DNA from: Longitalea luteola
GTDB lineage: Bacteria > Bacteroidota > Bacteroidia > Chitinophagales > Chitinophagaceae
Assembly: GCF_017356035.1 (NCBI RefSeq)
Contig: NZ_JAFIQX010000002.1
Span: forward strand, 124,001 to 188,000
Direction: 5' to 3'
Length of the DNA stretch: 64,000 nucleotides
Numbering within the stretch: position 1 is the stretch's first letter; each line of letters begins with the position of its first letter. Both the position numbers and the translations under genes were made by a program. Shown in pieces: positions 7,894 to 16,276 of this stretch. Under the pieces are notes generated by a model, which did not search any database, had not been told where the DNA came from, and saw nothing but the letters and a program-made list of their open reading frames with translations.

Positions 7894-8469
7894 TTATAAA
7901 GCCCAGGCTTTGTCGCCTTTTTTGTAAGGAATACAGGCTTCAAAACGGCCCGGAACTGGCACATAACGCAAAGCCTTGGTAGCGCCGGGTTCCGATGTAA
8001 AGTATCCTAACAGGGTCAGCTGTTTCATCATGGTGAAATAATGCGCTGCAGCATCTTTTTCTTTCTTCTTGGCATATTCCTTTTGCTCTTTGTCGATGGC
8101 AGTCAGCAGCTCTTTACGTTGTTCAGGCGTTATTTTCATAAACCCGTTGCCGCTGTATTTCTTCTTCGCTTCTTCATTCAGCTTGTTCATTCCTTCCAGG
8201 AACACCTTCTGATCTTCTTCTTTGTAGCAATCCTTAACCATAACGGTCATGAATGTACCTACCTTGGCTTCTTTGGCGCCGGGAGTATCCGTAGCAGGAA
8301 TGATGGTTTCTGCCACTTCATCGAGGTAAGCAATATCATCGGCTGTAAAGTCAACGGACTGGCCAATTTTTTTATCAGTGCTGGTGCAACCGCTCAGAAA
8401 GAATTCAGCCCCTATTACCGTTCCCCCCAACAACAAAGCAACACGGGATAAAGCGTCTCTTCTGTTCAT
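7894..8469 (-). CDS. Gluconate 2-dehydrogenase subunit 3 family protein (Tat lipoprotein)
   Basis: A 191-residue protein with a Tat signal and lipobox in one leader: MNRRDALSRVALLLGG, ending FFLSGCTSTD. The mature part (DDIAYLDEVAETIIPATDTPGAKEAKVGTFM begins the domain) matches the gluconate 2-dehydrogenase subunit 3 family. In characterised FAD-dependent glucose and glucoside-3-dehydrogenases this small subunit carries the Tat signal for the folded GMC subunit, which itself has none. The GMC gene at 8633 lies 163 bp upstream on the same strand and lacks a signal, as expected for this hitch-hiking export. I infer an inner-membrane or periplasm-facing complex with the GMC protein. It is the only such small subunit in the window although there are two GMC proteins. 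Confidence 0.88.
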   Translation of the reverse strand: MNRRDALSRVALLLGGTVIGAEFFLSGCTSTDKKIGQSVDFTADDIAYLDEVAETIIPATDTPGAKEAKVGTFMTVMVKDCYKEEDQKVFLEGMNKLNEEAKKKYSGNGFMKITPEQRKELLTAIDKEQKEYAKKKEKDAAAHYFTMMKQLTLLGYFTSEPGATKALRYVPVPGRFEACIPYKKGDKAWAL

Positions 8470-8601
8470 AATTATTAATTTGAAGTATGAATCTATTTGA
8501 GAAATTGAAATTAATTTAAAGTCTTTCGATCAGTTAACCTGCCTGATAATAGTCGGGCTTCCCACATAGAACCATTATCACAACTTGTCCCGCTTTGCGG
8601 G

Positions 8602-8632
8602 ATTATCAAATTAGCAAATTATCACATTAGCG
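8602..8632 (+). repeat. Octad array ATTATCAA/ATTAGCAA ending at a stop codon
   Basis: Four words in register: ATTATCAA, ATTAGCAA, ATTATCAC, ATTAGCG. The array abuts the stop codon (8633) of the first GMC gene. Confidence 0.75.
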
Positions 8633-10348
8633 TTACAGGTTTCCTTTCTTTAATTCACTTACCGCAAAATCAGCAGCCCGGGCCGTAAGCGCCATATACG
8701 TTAACGACGGGTTCTGGCAGGCTGATGATGCCATACAGGCGCCATCGGTATTGAACACATTCTTTACTTCATGCATCTGGTTATGTCCGTTCAGCACTGA
8801 CGTTTTAGGATCTCTCCCCATGCGGGCAGTACCCATTTCATGGATACAGAATCCGGGCGGGGGATTATTATCGAATGTCTTTACATTTTTGAGTCCGGCT
8901 TTCTCGAGCATTTCCTTAGCGCTCTCCATCATGTCTTTGCGCATGATCTTCTCGTTTTCCTTAAACTCACAGTCGATGTCGAGTGTAGGCAGTCCGTATT
9001 TATCTTTCTTGTCTTTGTTTAACGTTACCTTGTTCTCATAGTAAGGTAAATGTTCACCCCAGGCAGCGATCTGCATCGTCCAGTTACCGGGCTCGGTAAG
9101 CTTTTCTTTCAGTTCAACACCAATGCCATCTGCATGATCAACGCGGCCGCGCTGGGCGCCGCCCTGGTAACCAAAACCGCGCACATAGTCGCTGCGTTTT
9201 GTTCTCTCATTGATGTTCCTGAAGCGGGGGATATAAATTCCATTTGGCCTTCTGCCATAATAGTATTGATCGGTAAAACCTTCAAATTCGCCCCGGGCGC
9301 CTACGCCATAGTGGTGATCCATCAAATTATGCCCTACCTGCTGGCTGCTGTTACCCAATCCATTTGGAAACGCATCCGAAACAGACTGTAATAATATTTG
9401 TGCAGTGCCCAGCGTAGATGCATTCAGGAAGATGATGCGTGCATAATACTCTTCTGTTTTCATGGTCTCGGCATCGAGGATGCGAACACCGGTAGCACGT
9501 TTTTTATCTTTATCATACAGCACTTCCAGCACAATGGAATTCGGCCGCAGGGTCATATTACCGGTAGCACGGGCTGCCGGCAAAGTAGCCGAGTTACTGC
9601 TGAAATAACCGCCGAACGGACAACCCTGGTGGCATCTGTTGCGGTACTGACAGGGCCCGCGGTCACCTACCTGTTTGGTATGGTTTGCAGAGCGGCCCAT
9701 GATCATTACGCGGTCGGCAAAATTTTGCTTTATGCTGGCAGCTACATGTTTCTCGAGGCAATTCATTTCCATGGCAGGCAGAAACTCACCGTCGGGCAAC
9801 TGCGGTAAACCATCTTTATTGCCATTGATACCGGCGAATTTCTCTACATAACTGTACCAGGGTGCCAGGTCTTTATACCGAATGGGCCAGTCAACACCAT
9901 AACCGTCCTTGGCATTAGCTTCAAAATCGAGGTCACTCCAGCGGTATGATTGACGACCCCACATCAGCGAACGGCCACCTACATGGTATCCGCGGATCCA
10001 GTAGAACTTCTTGACCTGGTTGTATGGATTTTCCAGGTCGTTGACAAAGAACTTCTTTGAAACTTCATCAAAAGCATAACATTTGCTTTGGATAGGGCTG
10101 TTCTTCCTGTCTTCTTCTGACTGTTTCAAATGGTGGGGCAATTCCCAGATATTTTTCTCTGTTCCGGCGTAGTCTTTAATGTGTTCAACATTTCTACCCC
10201 GTTCCAGCACCAATGTTTTCAAACCTTTTTCGCATAATTCCTTTGCGGCCCAGCCACCACTTATTCCCGATCCGATCACAATGGCGTCATAGGTATTTTG
10301 TGCGGTTGCTTTCGTGTTCAGGTGTACGTTTAAAGAGTCTCCTGGCAT
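8633..10348 (-). CDS. GMC family oxidoreductase (probable glucoside/sugar 3-dehydrogenase catalytic subunit)
   Basis: A 571-residue flavoprotein. FAD-binding GxGxxG is in AIVIGSGISGGWAAKEL near residue 25. A pattern C-x5-C-x3-C-P (CQYRNRCHQGCP, about residues 233-244) matches the cysteine motif that binds a 3Fe-4S cluster in FAD-glucose dehydrogenases. The C-terminal catalytic His lies in HEMGTARMG (about 503) and Asn in QNPSLTYMA (about 546). There is no signal peptide, in keeping with export together with the Tat-bearing small subunit encoded just downstream. The family oxidises sugar hydroxyls and passes electrons through Fe-S to a cytochrome c; a cytochrome c gene lies at 17387. The start is taken at ATG 10348; GTG at 10354 is possible. 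Regiospecificity for C3 is inferred from the DUF1080 and TIM-barrel neighbours. Confidence 0.88.
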   Translation of the reverse strand: MPGDSLNVHLNTKATAQNTYDAIVIGSGISGGWAAKELCEKGLKTLVLERGRNVEHIKDYAGTEKNIWELPHHLKQSEEDRKNSPIQSKCYAFDEVSKKFFVNDLENPYNQVKKFYWIRGYHVGGRSLMWGRQSYRWSDLDFEANAKDGYGVDWPIRYKDLAPWYSYVEKFAGINGNKDGLPQLPDGEFLPAMEMNCLEKHVAASIKQNFADRVMIMGRSANHTKQVGDRGPCQYRNRCHQGCPFGGYFSSNSATLPAARATGNMTLRPNSIVLEVLYDKDKKRATGVRILDAETMKTEEYYARIIFLNASTLGTAQILLQSVSDAFPNGLGNSSQQVGHNLMDHHYGVGARGEFEGFTDQYYYGRRPNGIYIPRFRNINERTKRSDYVRGFGYQGGAQRGRVDHADGIGVELKEKLTEPGNWTMQIAAWGEHLPYYENKVTLNKDKKDKYGLPTLDIDCEFKENEKIMRKDMMESAKEMLEKAGLKNVKTFDNNPPPGFCIHEMGTARMGRDPKTSVLNGHNQMHEVKNVFNTDGACMASSACQNPSLTYMALTARAADFAVSELKKGNL

Positions 10349-10359
10349 CTTCACTAATT

Positions 10360-10391
10360 TGATAATGTGATAATTCGATAATGTGATAATT
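10360..10391 (+). repeat. Octad array TGATAATG/TGATAATT upstream of the first GMC gene
   Basis: Words TGATAATG, TGATAATT, CGATAATG, TGATAATT in register, 12 bp upstream of the start codon. They are the reverse type of the ATTATCAA words found beyond the 3' end of the same gene. Confidence 0.7.
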
Positions 10392-10507
10392 GAAATACAA
10401 GAATAAAAGACGATTTCAATGGTAATAAGGCAGCGTGTAATTTAAATATTTTTAATTGTATTTAAGACACGGGAGACTGCCATTAAGTATGCTGCCCGGA
10501 CAAAAGC

Positions 10508-10564
10508 ATTATCAAGTTAGCTAACCTGCCTGCCGGCAGGCAGGTTATCGAATTATCACATTGG
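10508..10564. repeat. Perfect 24-bp palindrome flanked by octads
   Basis: A perfect palindrome (half AACCTGCCTGCC, 10523-10546) sits between octads ATTATCAA, GTTAGCTA on the left and GTTATCGA, ATTATCAC on the right. The block ends at the stop codon (10566) of the second GMC gene. A second copy of the palindrome lies at 16194-16215. Confidence 0.85.
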
Positions 10565-10565
10565 T

Positions 10566-12245
10566 TTACAGGTTTTGTTTTTTCAATTCACTTACCGCAT
10601 GGTCTGCGGCGCGGGCCGTTAATGCCATATAGGTAAGCGAGGGGTTAACGCAGGCTGCCGATGTCATACAGGCGCCGTCTGTTACATATACGTTGGGGGC
10701 GTCCCAAACCTGGTTATGCGCATTCAGCACCGAGGTTTTGGGGTCTCTGCCCATGCGGGCGGTACCCATTTCATGAATACCCATACCCATGAAATACTCA
10801 CTTTCAGTAGGTTTAACTTCTTTTAAACCGGCAGCGGTAAGCATTTCCACGGCGTCGTTCTTCATATCCACCCGCATTTTCTTTTCGTTTTCCTTCAGTT
10901 CGCAATCGATGGCCAGTACCGGCAGGCCCCATTTGTCTTTTTTCGATTTGTCGAGGGAGATCCTGTTCTCGTGGTAAGGCAGAATTTCGCCGAAAGCGGT
11001 CATGCCCAGCGTCCAGGGACCGGGTTCACTCAGGGCGTTCTTGAGTTCTGCCCCTATGCTTAATTCTGCGATCTGGCGGTTCCAACCCTGGCGGCTGGCG
11101 CCACCCTGGTAGCCAAATCCACGGGTATAATCCCTTTTATCACTGCCCACATTTCTAAAGCGGGGAATATAAAATCCGGTTGGCCGGCGGCCGAAATAGT
11201 ATTTGTCCTCATATCCTTCGGCAATACCTTCAGCGCCTACGCGGAAGTGGTGGTCCATCACATTATGGCCCAGTTCTCCGCTGCTGCTGCCCAATCCGCC
11301 AGGCCAAACATCGGTGGCAGAGTTGAACAATACCCAGGTGCTGTTGAAGGCGGAAGCGCACAGGAATACCAGTTTTGATTTGAATTCGTAGGTTTTATTT
11401 TCCTGCGCATCCATTACTTCAACGCCGGTAGCTCTTTTCTTGTCTTTATCGTACAATACTCTTGTTACAATGGAGAATGGACGGAGGGTTAAATTACCGG
11501 TTGCCATGGCGGCCGGCAAAGTAGAAGACTGGGTGCTGAAATAACCGCCGAACGGACAGCCCAGCCAGCATTTGTTGCGGTACTGGCAATTCGTTCTGCC
11601 GGGTAAAGGCTGCGTGATATTAGCTACGCGGCCAATAAATAAGTGACGCTGGCCTTTATAGTGCTGTTTAAGACGGGCAGCAACATCTTTTTCAACGCAG
11701 TTCAACTCCATGCCGGGTTGAAACTGTCCGTCGGGTAAAACAGCGAGGCCTTCTTTAGTACCGCTGATACCGGCAAATTTTTCAACATAATCGTACCAGG
11801 GCGCAATGTCTTTATAGCGAATCGGCCAGTCAACGGCAATCTTTTCTTTGGCATTGGCTTCAAAATCGAGGTCGCTGAAGCGATAGCTTTGACGGCCCCA
11901 CATCAGCGAACGGCCGCCCACATGATAGCCCCGGAACCAGTCGAACCGTTTTGTCTCCGTATACGGGCAATCCTTTTCGTTGGTCCAGTAATTCAGGTTC
12001 GTTTCATTCAATGGATAATCCCGGTTCAATACGGGATATTCTTTGATCATTTCCTGGGTCTTACCACCGCGATGGGGAAATTCCCAGGGGGCCTTGTTGG
12101 CGTTTGTATAACCTTTTACGTGCTCGATGTTTTCGCCGCGTTCGAGTAACAGTACTTTTAATCCTTTTTCGGTTAACTCCTTTGCAGCCCAGCCGCCACT
12201 GATACCAGACCCCACTACAATAGCATCATATACATTATCAGCCAT
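10566..12245 (-). CDS. GMC family oxidoreductase, paralogue of the gene at 8633
   Basis: A 559-residue paralogue of the preceding flavoprotein with the same order of motifs: AIVVGSGISGGWAAKEL at the N-terminus, VGGRSLMWGRQSYR, the Fe-S type cysteine pattern NCQYRNKCWLGCPFGG, and the catalytic HEMGTARMG and VNPSLTYMA segments. It also lacks any signal peptide. The two copies are clearly alike over the whole length yet differ in the N-terminal insertions and substrate-facing loops, so they probably act on different glycosides or anomers. It is separated from the first GMC gene by 217 bp that holds a repeat block. Electron flow to a c-type cytochrome is inferred as for its partner. Confidence 0.88.
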   Translation of the reverse strand: MADNVYDAIVVGSGISGGWAAKELTEKGLKVLLLERGENIEHVKGYTNANKAPWEFPHRGGKTQEMIKEYPVLNRDYPLNETNLNYWTNEKDCPYTETKRFDWFRGYHVGGRSLMWGRQSYRFSDLDFEANAKEKIAVDWPIRYKDIAPWYDYVEKFAGISGTKEGLAVLPDGQFQPGMELNCVEKDVAARLKQHYKGQRHLFIGRVANITQPLPGRTNCQYRNKCWLGCPFGGYFSTQSSTLPAAMATGNLTLRPFSIVTRVLYDKDKKRATGVEVMDAQENKTYEFKSKLVFLCASAFNSTWVLFNSATDVWPGGLGSSSGELGHNVMDHHFRVGAEGIAEGYEDKYYFGRRPTGFYIPRFRNVGSDKRDYTRGFGYQGGASRQGWNRQIAELSIGAELKNALSEPGPWTLGMTAFGEILPYHENRISLDKSKKDKWGLPVLAIDCELKENEKKMRVDMKNDAVEMLTAAGLKEVKPTESEYFMGMGIHEMGTARMGRDPKTSVLNAHNQVWDAPNVYVTDGACMTSAACVNPSLTYMALTARAADHAVSELKKQNL

Positions 12246-12298
12246 GGTTCAATCGTTTTTTATTAAATGGAAAGAGGTATTAAAAATTGAGTTGGTTT

Positions 12299-13189
12299 TT
12301 AAACATCACAGATCCTGATAGCTTTTTCGAGCGATGCCAGTTTATCTTCATTGGTTTTGCGGGCCGGAATGAATTCCTGCGCAACATATCCTTTGAAACC
12401 GGTATCGAGAATGGCTTTCATAATGGCGGGGTAATAAAGCTCCTGGGTTTCATCAATCTCATTTCTTCCGGGAACACCGCCGGTATGATAATGGGCAATA
12501 TACTGGTGATTGTCTTTAAGCGTTCTTATTACATCGCCTTCATCGATCTGCATGTGATAGATATCGTATAACAATTTGAAATTTTCGGAGCCTACGCGTT
12601 TGGCCAGTTCAACGCCCCAGGCGGTTTTGTCGCACTGGTAATCTTTATGGTTCACTTTGCTGTTGAGCAGCTCCATTACTATGATCACGTTATTTTTTTC
12701 GGCAATGCTCATGATCTGCTTCAGCCCTTCAGCGCAATTGTTCCAGCCCGTTTCATCGTCTATCCCACGCCGGTTGCCGCTAAAACAGATAAGGTTTTTG
12801 TAACCTGCTTTCGCTACGAGCGGGATCATTTCGGTGTAGTTCTTTATCAGCTGTGCATGGAATTTTTTATCGTTCCAGCCATCTACGAGGTTTATTTCAG
12901 CACCATTACACATGGAAGAAAAGATGCCATGCTTTTGTAAGGTTGGCCAGTCTTTAGGACCAACCAGGTCGATGGCTTTGATGCCCATTTTTTTTACGGC
13001 AATACAAAATTCCTCCAGTTGAATGGACCCATAGCACCAACGACAAACGGAGTGGTTAATATTTCCTTTCAAAGTAGTTGATTTAGTTTCTCCGGGAGCG
13101 GTAAAAGAAGAAAGCATGTTGGCCGTACCCAGTGCTGCGGTGCCAGCTACCAGGTTCTTAATGGCAACTCTTCTCGATTGATTGGCCAT
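12299..13189 (-). CDS. Tat-exported hydroxypyruvate isomerase-like TIM barrel
   Basis: A 296-residue protein with a twin-arginine leader (SRRVAIKNLVAGTAALG) and a hydroxypyruvate-isomerase/AP-endonuclease-2-type barrel: NHSVCRWCYGSIQLEEFC, MGIKAIDLVGPKDW, NLICFSGNRRG, VIIVMELLNSKVNH, FKLLYDIYHMQ, YIAHYHTGGVPGRNEIDE and GYVAQEFIPARK. The Glu, Asp, His and Glu of these strands make up the divalent metal site. The GRNEID segment is typical of Hyi-like proteins, which interconvert hydroxypyruvate and tartronate semialdehyde, yet the Tat signal places this copy in the periplasm, where that reaction has no obvious role. I therefore expect a different keto-sugar reaction. It is 53 bp upstream of, and likely co-transcribed with, the second GMC gene. 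Confidence 0.82.
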   Translation of the reverse strand: MANQSRRVAIKNLVAGTAALGTANMLSSFTAPGETKSTTLKGNINHSVCRWCYGSIQLEEFCIAVKKMGIKAIDLVGPKDWPTLQKHGIFSSMCNGAEINLVDGWNDKKFHAQLIKNYTEMIPLVAKAGYKNLICFSGNRRGIDDETGWNNCAEGLKQIMSIAEKNNVIIVMELLNSKVNHKDYQCDKTAWGVELAKRVGSENFKLLYDIYHMQIDEGDVIRTLKDNHQYIAHYHTGGVPGRNEIDETQELYYPAIMKAILDTGFKGYVAQEFIPARKTNEDKLASLEKAIRICDV

Positions 13190-13291
13190 GATGTATTATG
13201 TTAAAATTGAAATTTACAAATTGTTCCCGCAAAAACGATTAAATGTAAAACCGCAAGCGTTAAAATATTACAAAAGGTTAAGATAGTATTA

Positions 13292-14599
13292 TTATGCGCT
13301 AACGGGCGTTAACAAATCTGCCTTCTTTCTGCCCCGCATGTAAAAAACCAATCCTGCAAATGCAAGTACCAATACGACCGGAATTATTAAAGTGGTGTCC
13401 AGTATCTCGGGACCGGCCAGTTTTTTGGCTTCGTTCAGCGTATTGGCCATTTCTGACCCGGGCGGTGCGCTGTTATAGGTTTTCAGGTCGGAACCGGCGG
13501 GTAATTTCTCGGCCAGCAGTTTATCATAATGACTTCCCATGAACATCATATAAATGGAAACGGCAAACATCCCGGCGCCGCCCATTAAATTCAATCCTAC
13601 GGCGCCTGTTTTAGGAAGGTTCTCAGAAACAAATCCCAGCATCGTGGGCCAGAAATAACATACGCCCATACCGAAGATCAGCGCTCCTACGAATACCATA
13701 TTCCCGGTTGTATGGCCAAGCAGGTAAATTCCACAAGCCGATAATATGGCGGAGATCAGCAGCACACCCTGCGGCGACAGCTTATGCACGACCGGCTCGG
13801 CCAGTCCACGGCCAATGACCATTACACCGGTTTCCAGGGTAAGTATTAAAATAGCGTTATCAGTAACATTCTTTAATAACACATCGATCCACTGACCGGT
13901 GAACAATTCAGTGATCGCCGTTCCGAACATGCAGATGATCATGAAGATGAACAGCGGGTTCAACAAAGATTTATACATTTCACCGGTTGATACTCCTGCA
14001 GCCACCCGCTCGGTAACCGGGAATTTCAACCGGCTTACCATATAACCATAAATTAATGTTGGAATAAGCATGACTGCCACCTGTATCTGCCAGGGTTCCA
14101 TACCCGCAATTGGTCCGATGCCGGCTTTATTATATAAGAATACGATGAGCGTTCCGATAACAATACCACCGGGAAACCAGAGGTGAAAGTGATTCAGCTT
14201 GGTGGTTTTATTATCCGGGTAAATAGCTGCCACCAGGGGATTGCAGGCCGCTTCAACGGTTCCGTTAGCAATTCCTATTAATAATGTAGAGAGAAATAAG
14301 GTCCAGTAACCGTTCGCAAATACGGTTAATATAATACCTAACAAATGGAAGAGGCAGGCGAGCAGCAGGAGCCTTTTCATGCCGATGATGTCTACGACCA
14401 TTCCGCCGATGATCACGGCCAGGGGAAAACCCCAGAATGCTGTAGCTGCAATAGTGCCTAATTGAGAGGCATTGAGATTAAATTCTTCTCCTAACTGGTT
14501 TAAAATACCTGCGCGAATACCGAATGATAAAGAGGTAACTAAAAGAGCTAAACAACTGGCCCAGAAAAGCTGGCCGCGATGTATAGTTGGCTGTTGCAT
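13292..14599 (-). CDS. MFS transporter (sugar/nucleoside permease type)
   Basis: A 435-residue major facilitator with twelve predicted helices. The N-terminal half has SLSFGIRAGILNQLG, the A-loop-like GGMVVDIIGMKRLLL, and NGTVEAACNPLVAAIYP; the C-terminal half has GMGVCYFWPTMLGFVSE and GAVGLNLMGGAGMFAVSIYMM. The layout resembles the FucP/nucleoside-H+ symporter group that in Bacteroidota is often linked to Gfo/Idh/MocA genes. Its place between the isomerase and oxidoreductase genes suggests import of the keto-sugar or its cleavage product into the cytoplasm. It is the first gene of the leftward block; the divergent gap 14600-14775 must hold promoters for both directions, though no perfect TAnnTTTG box is visible there. 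Confidence 0.85.
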   Translation of the reverse strand: MQQPTIHRGQLFWASCLALLVTSLSFGIRAGILNQLGEEFNLNASQLGTIAATAFWGFPLAVIIGGMVVDIIGMKRLLLLACLFHLLGIILTVFANGYWTLFLSTLLIGIANGTVEAACNPLVAAIYPDNKTTKLNHFHLWFPGGIVIGTLIVFLYNKAGIGPIAGMEPWQIQVAVMLIPTLIYGYMVSRLKFPVTERVAAGVSTGEMYKSLLNPLFIFMIICMFGTAITELFTGQWIDVLLKNVTDNAILILTLETGVMVIGRGLAEPVVHKLSPQGVLLISAILSACGIYLLGHTTGNMVFVGALIFGMGVCYFWPTMLGFVSENLPKTGAVGLNLMGGAGMFAVSIYMMFMGSHYDKLLAEKLPAGSDLKTYNSAPPGSEMANTLNEAKKLAGPEILDTTLIIPVVLVLAFAGLVFYMRGRKKADLLTPVSA

Positions 14600-14775
14600 G
14601 GCAAGAAATCTTTTTGGTTTAATATATGGTTCGTAATTGATAATTTTTAAAGTTTTTACCGAACCACCGTAACTTTATCGAACGCAATTGTAAATTCGTT
14701 AGATTCACAAAAGCATGTAAATGTAATTTTTTATTTTAAAACAAATCCTTTTTCACATTTTCTAATTTCAATTTC

Positions 14776-15942
14776 ATGAACAGAAAATTAAGAATGGGAA
14801 TGGTAGGTGGAGGCAAAGATGCCTTTATCGGCGCTGTTCACCGCATTGCTGCTAATATGGATGGCCTTATAGAGCTCAGCTGTGGGGCGTTGAGCATTAA
14901 TCCAGAAACGGCTATCGAATCCGGTAAAATGTTATTTCTGCCCGAAGACCGCATATATACCAAATATGAAGATATGATCAAGGCAGAAAGCCAGTTGCCG
15001 GCCGATAAACGCATGGATTTTGTAACCATCGTAACGCCCAACTTTGCTCACTTTGCACCGGCTATGATGGCGCTTGATCATGGCTTTCATGTGGTGATAG
15101 AAAAGCCAATGACCTTCACCCTCGATGAAGCTAAACAGTTAAGCAAAAAAGTGGAAGAAACCGGTTTACAATTGTGCTTAACACATACGTATTCGGGTTA
15201 CCCGATGGTTAAGCAGGCCCGCGCTATGGTACAGGGCGGTGAATTTGGCAAGATCAGAAAAGTATATGTAGAATACCCGCAAGGCTGGTTAAGCCGCTTG
15301 TCGGAGCGCGAAGGCAATGCCCAGGCTGCCTGGAGAACCGATCCGAAAAAATCGGGCAAAAGTGGCGCCATGGGTGATATAGGAACGCACGCAGCTCATC
15401 TCACAGAATACATCACCGGTTTAAAGATCACTCACCTCTGCGCTGATCTGAATACAATGGTAGAAGGCCGTCACCTCGATGATGATGGTAACGTGCTGTT
15501 GAAATTCGATAACGGGGCTGCAGGTGTATTGATGGCCTCACAGGTAGCCGCTGGTGAAGAAAATGCTTTGAAAATTCGGGTATACGGCGAACGTGGCGGC
15601 CTTGAATGGGCACAGCACGAACCCAATACGCTCATCATTAAATGGCTCGATCAGCCCACACAGATCCTGCGCGCCGGCGCCAACTACACTGGTGTGTTGT
15701 CTTCTTTCGCCACCCATAACTGCCGCACTCCGGGTGGACATCCGGAAGGTTACCTCGAAGCTTTTGGTAATATCTACCGCAACTTCGCATTGACGCTGTC
15801 TGCGCACATCGATGGCAACCAACCTACCAAAGAAATGCTCGACTTTCCGCGGGTAGACGAAGGCGTTCGTGGTATGGCGTTCATCGATAACGTAGTTAAG
15901 AGCAGCGCCAGCAAAGAAAAATGGACATTGTTTGAAGTGTAA
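14776..15942 (+). CDS. Gfo/Idh/MocA family oxidoreductase (cytoplasmic)
   Basis: A 388-residue NAD(P)-dependent oxidoreductase without a signal peptide. The Rossmann start is RMGMVGGGKDAFIGAVHR; the family lysine lies in HVVIEKPMTFTLDEA; the GDIGTHAAHLTEY segment holds the conserved Asp and His of the active site. The two-domain layout and length are typical. Members reversibly oxidise sugar hydroxyls; in C-glycoside and 3-keto-sugar pathways a member of this family interconverts 3-keto and hydroxyl forms. It starts the rightward block of the cluster and is followed after 334 bp by a TIM-barrel gene, the pairing seen in C-deglycosylation loci. Substrate is inferred only from context. Confidence 0.87.
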   Translation: MNRKLRMGMVGGGKDAFIGAVHRIAANMDGLIELSCGALSINPETAIESGKMLFLPEDRIYTKYEDMIKAESQLPADKRMDFVTIVTPNFAHFAPAMMALDHGFHVVIEKPMTFTLDEAKQLSKKVEETGLQLCLTHTYSGYPMVKQARAMVQGGEFGKIRKVYVEYPQGWLSRLSEREGNAQAAWRTDPKKSGKSGAMGDIGTHAAHLTEYITGLKITHLCADLNTMVEGRHLDDDGNVLLKFDNGAAGVLMASQVAAGEENALKIRVYGERGGLEWAQHEPNTLIIKWLDQPTQILRAGANYTGVLSSFATHNCRTPGGHPEGYLEAFGNIYRNFALTLSAHIDGNQPTKEMLDFPRVDEGVRGMAFIDNVVKSSASKEKWTLFEV

Positions 15943-15954
15943 TTGGAAAGCACC

Positions 15955-16240
15955 ATATACGAGGAACCAAGAACCAAAAAATAAATACCAAACGCCAAAT
16001 GTCAGAACCATTTTGATTTGAGTTTTTTTGGAACCTGAAGTTTGAGTTTTAGACTTCCCCTTTGGAGTTTGCGATTTGGGATTTGAGATTTTTTTGGTTC
16101 TTGTTATTTGTGATTTGGAATTTCGGTGTTGGGATTTCGGCAATTTCGAGATATAGCGGAAACTGGGATTTGAGCAAATCTCGAAATCTCAAAACCTGCC
16201 TGCCGGCAGGCAGGTCTCGAAATCAGAAATCAGAGATCGT
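15955..16240. repeat. Word-repeat block with embedded palindrome between two sugar genes
   Basis: The gap 15943-16276 is filled by degenerate 7-8 bp words. From about 16050 forward words dominate (TTTGGAG, TTTGCGA, TTTGGGA, TTTGAGA, TTTGTGA, TTTGGAA); from about 16175 the reverse type takes over (CAAATCT, CGAAATCT, TCGAAATC, AGAAATC). Within the reverse part lies a perfect 22-bp palindrome (16194-16215, half ACCTGCCTGCC) shared with 10523-10546. Confidence 0.8.
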
Positions 16241-16276
16241 GTTTTGAAATTTATTTAATCACCTCAAAGCGCTTTA

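Noticed and set aside
6929-14599. Myo-inositol catabolism cluster (isomerases plus Gfo/Idh/MocA)
   Set aside because: The core iolB, iolC, iolD and iolE-type genes are missing, and GMC plus DUF1080 plus cytochrome c point to keto-glycoside chemistry instead.
15538-16143. Long reverse-strand frame across the Gfo/Idh/MocA gene end and the word-repeat block
   Set aside because: Its first part translates the repeat (Lys/Ser/Gln-rich words) and its second part is the antisense of a well-supported gene.
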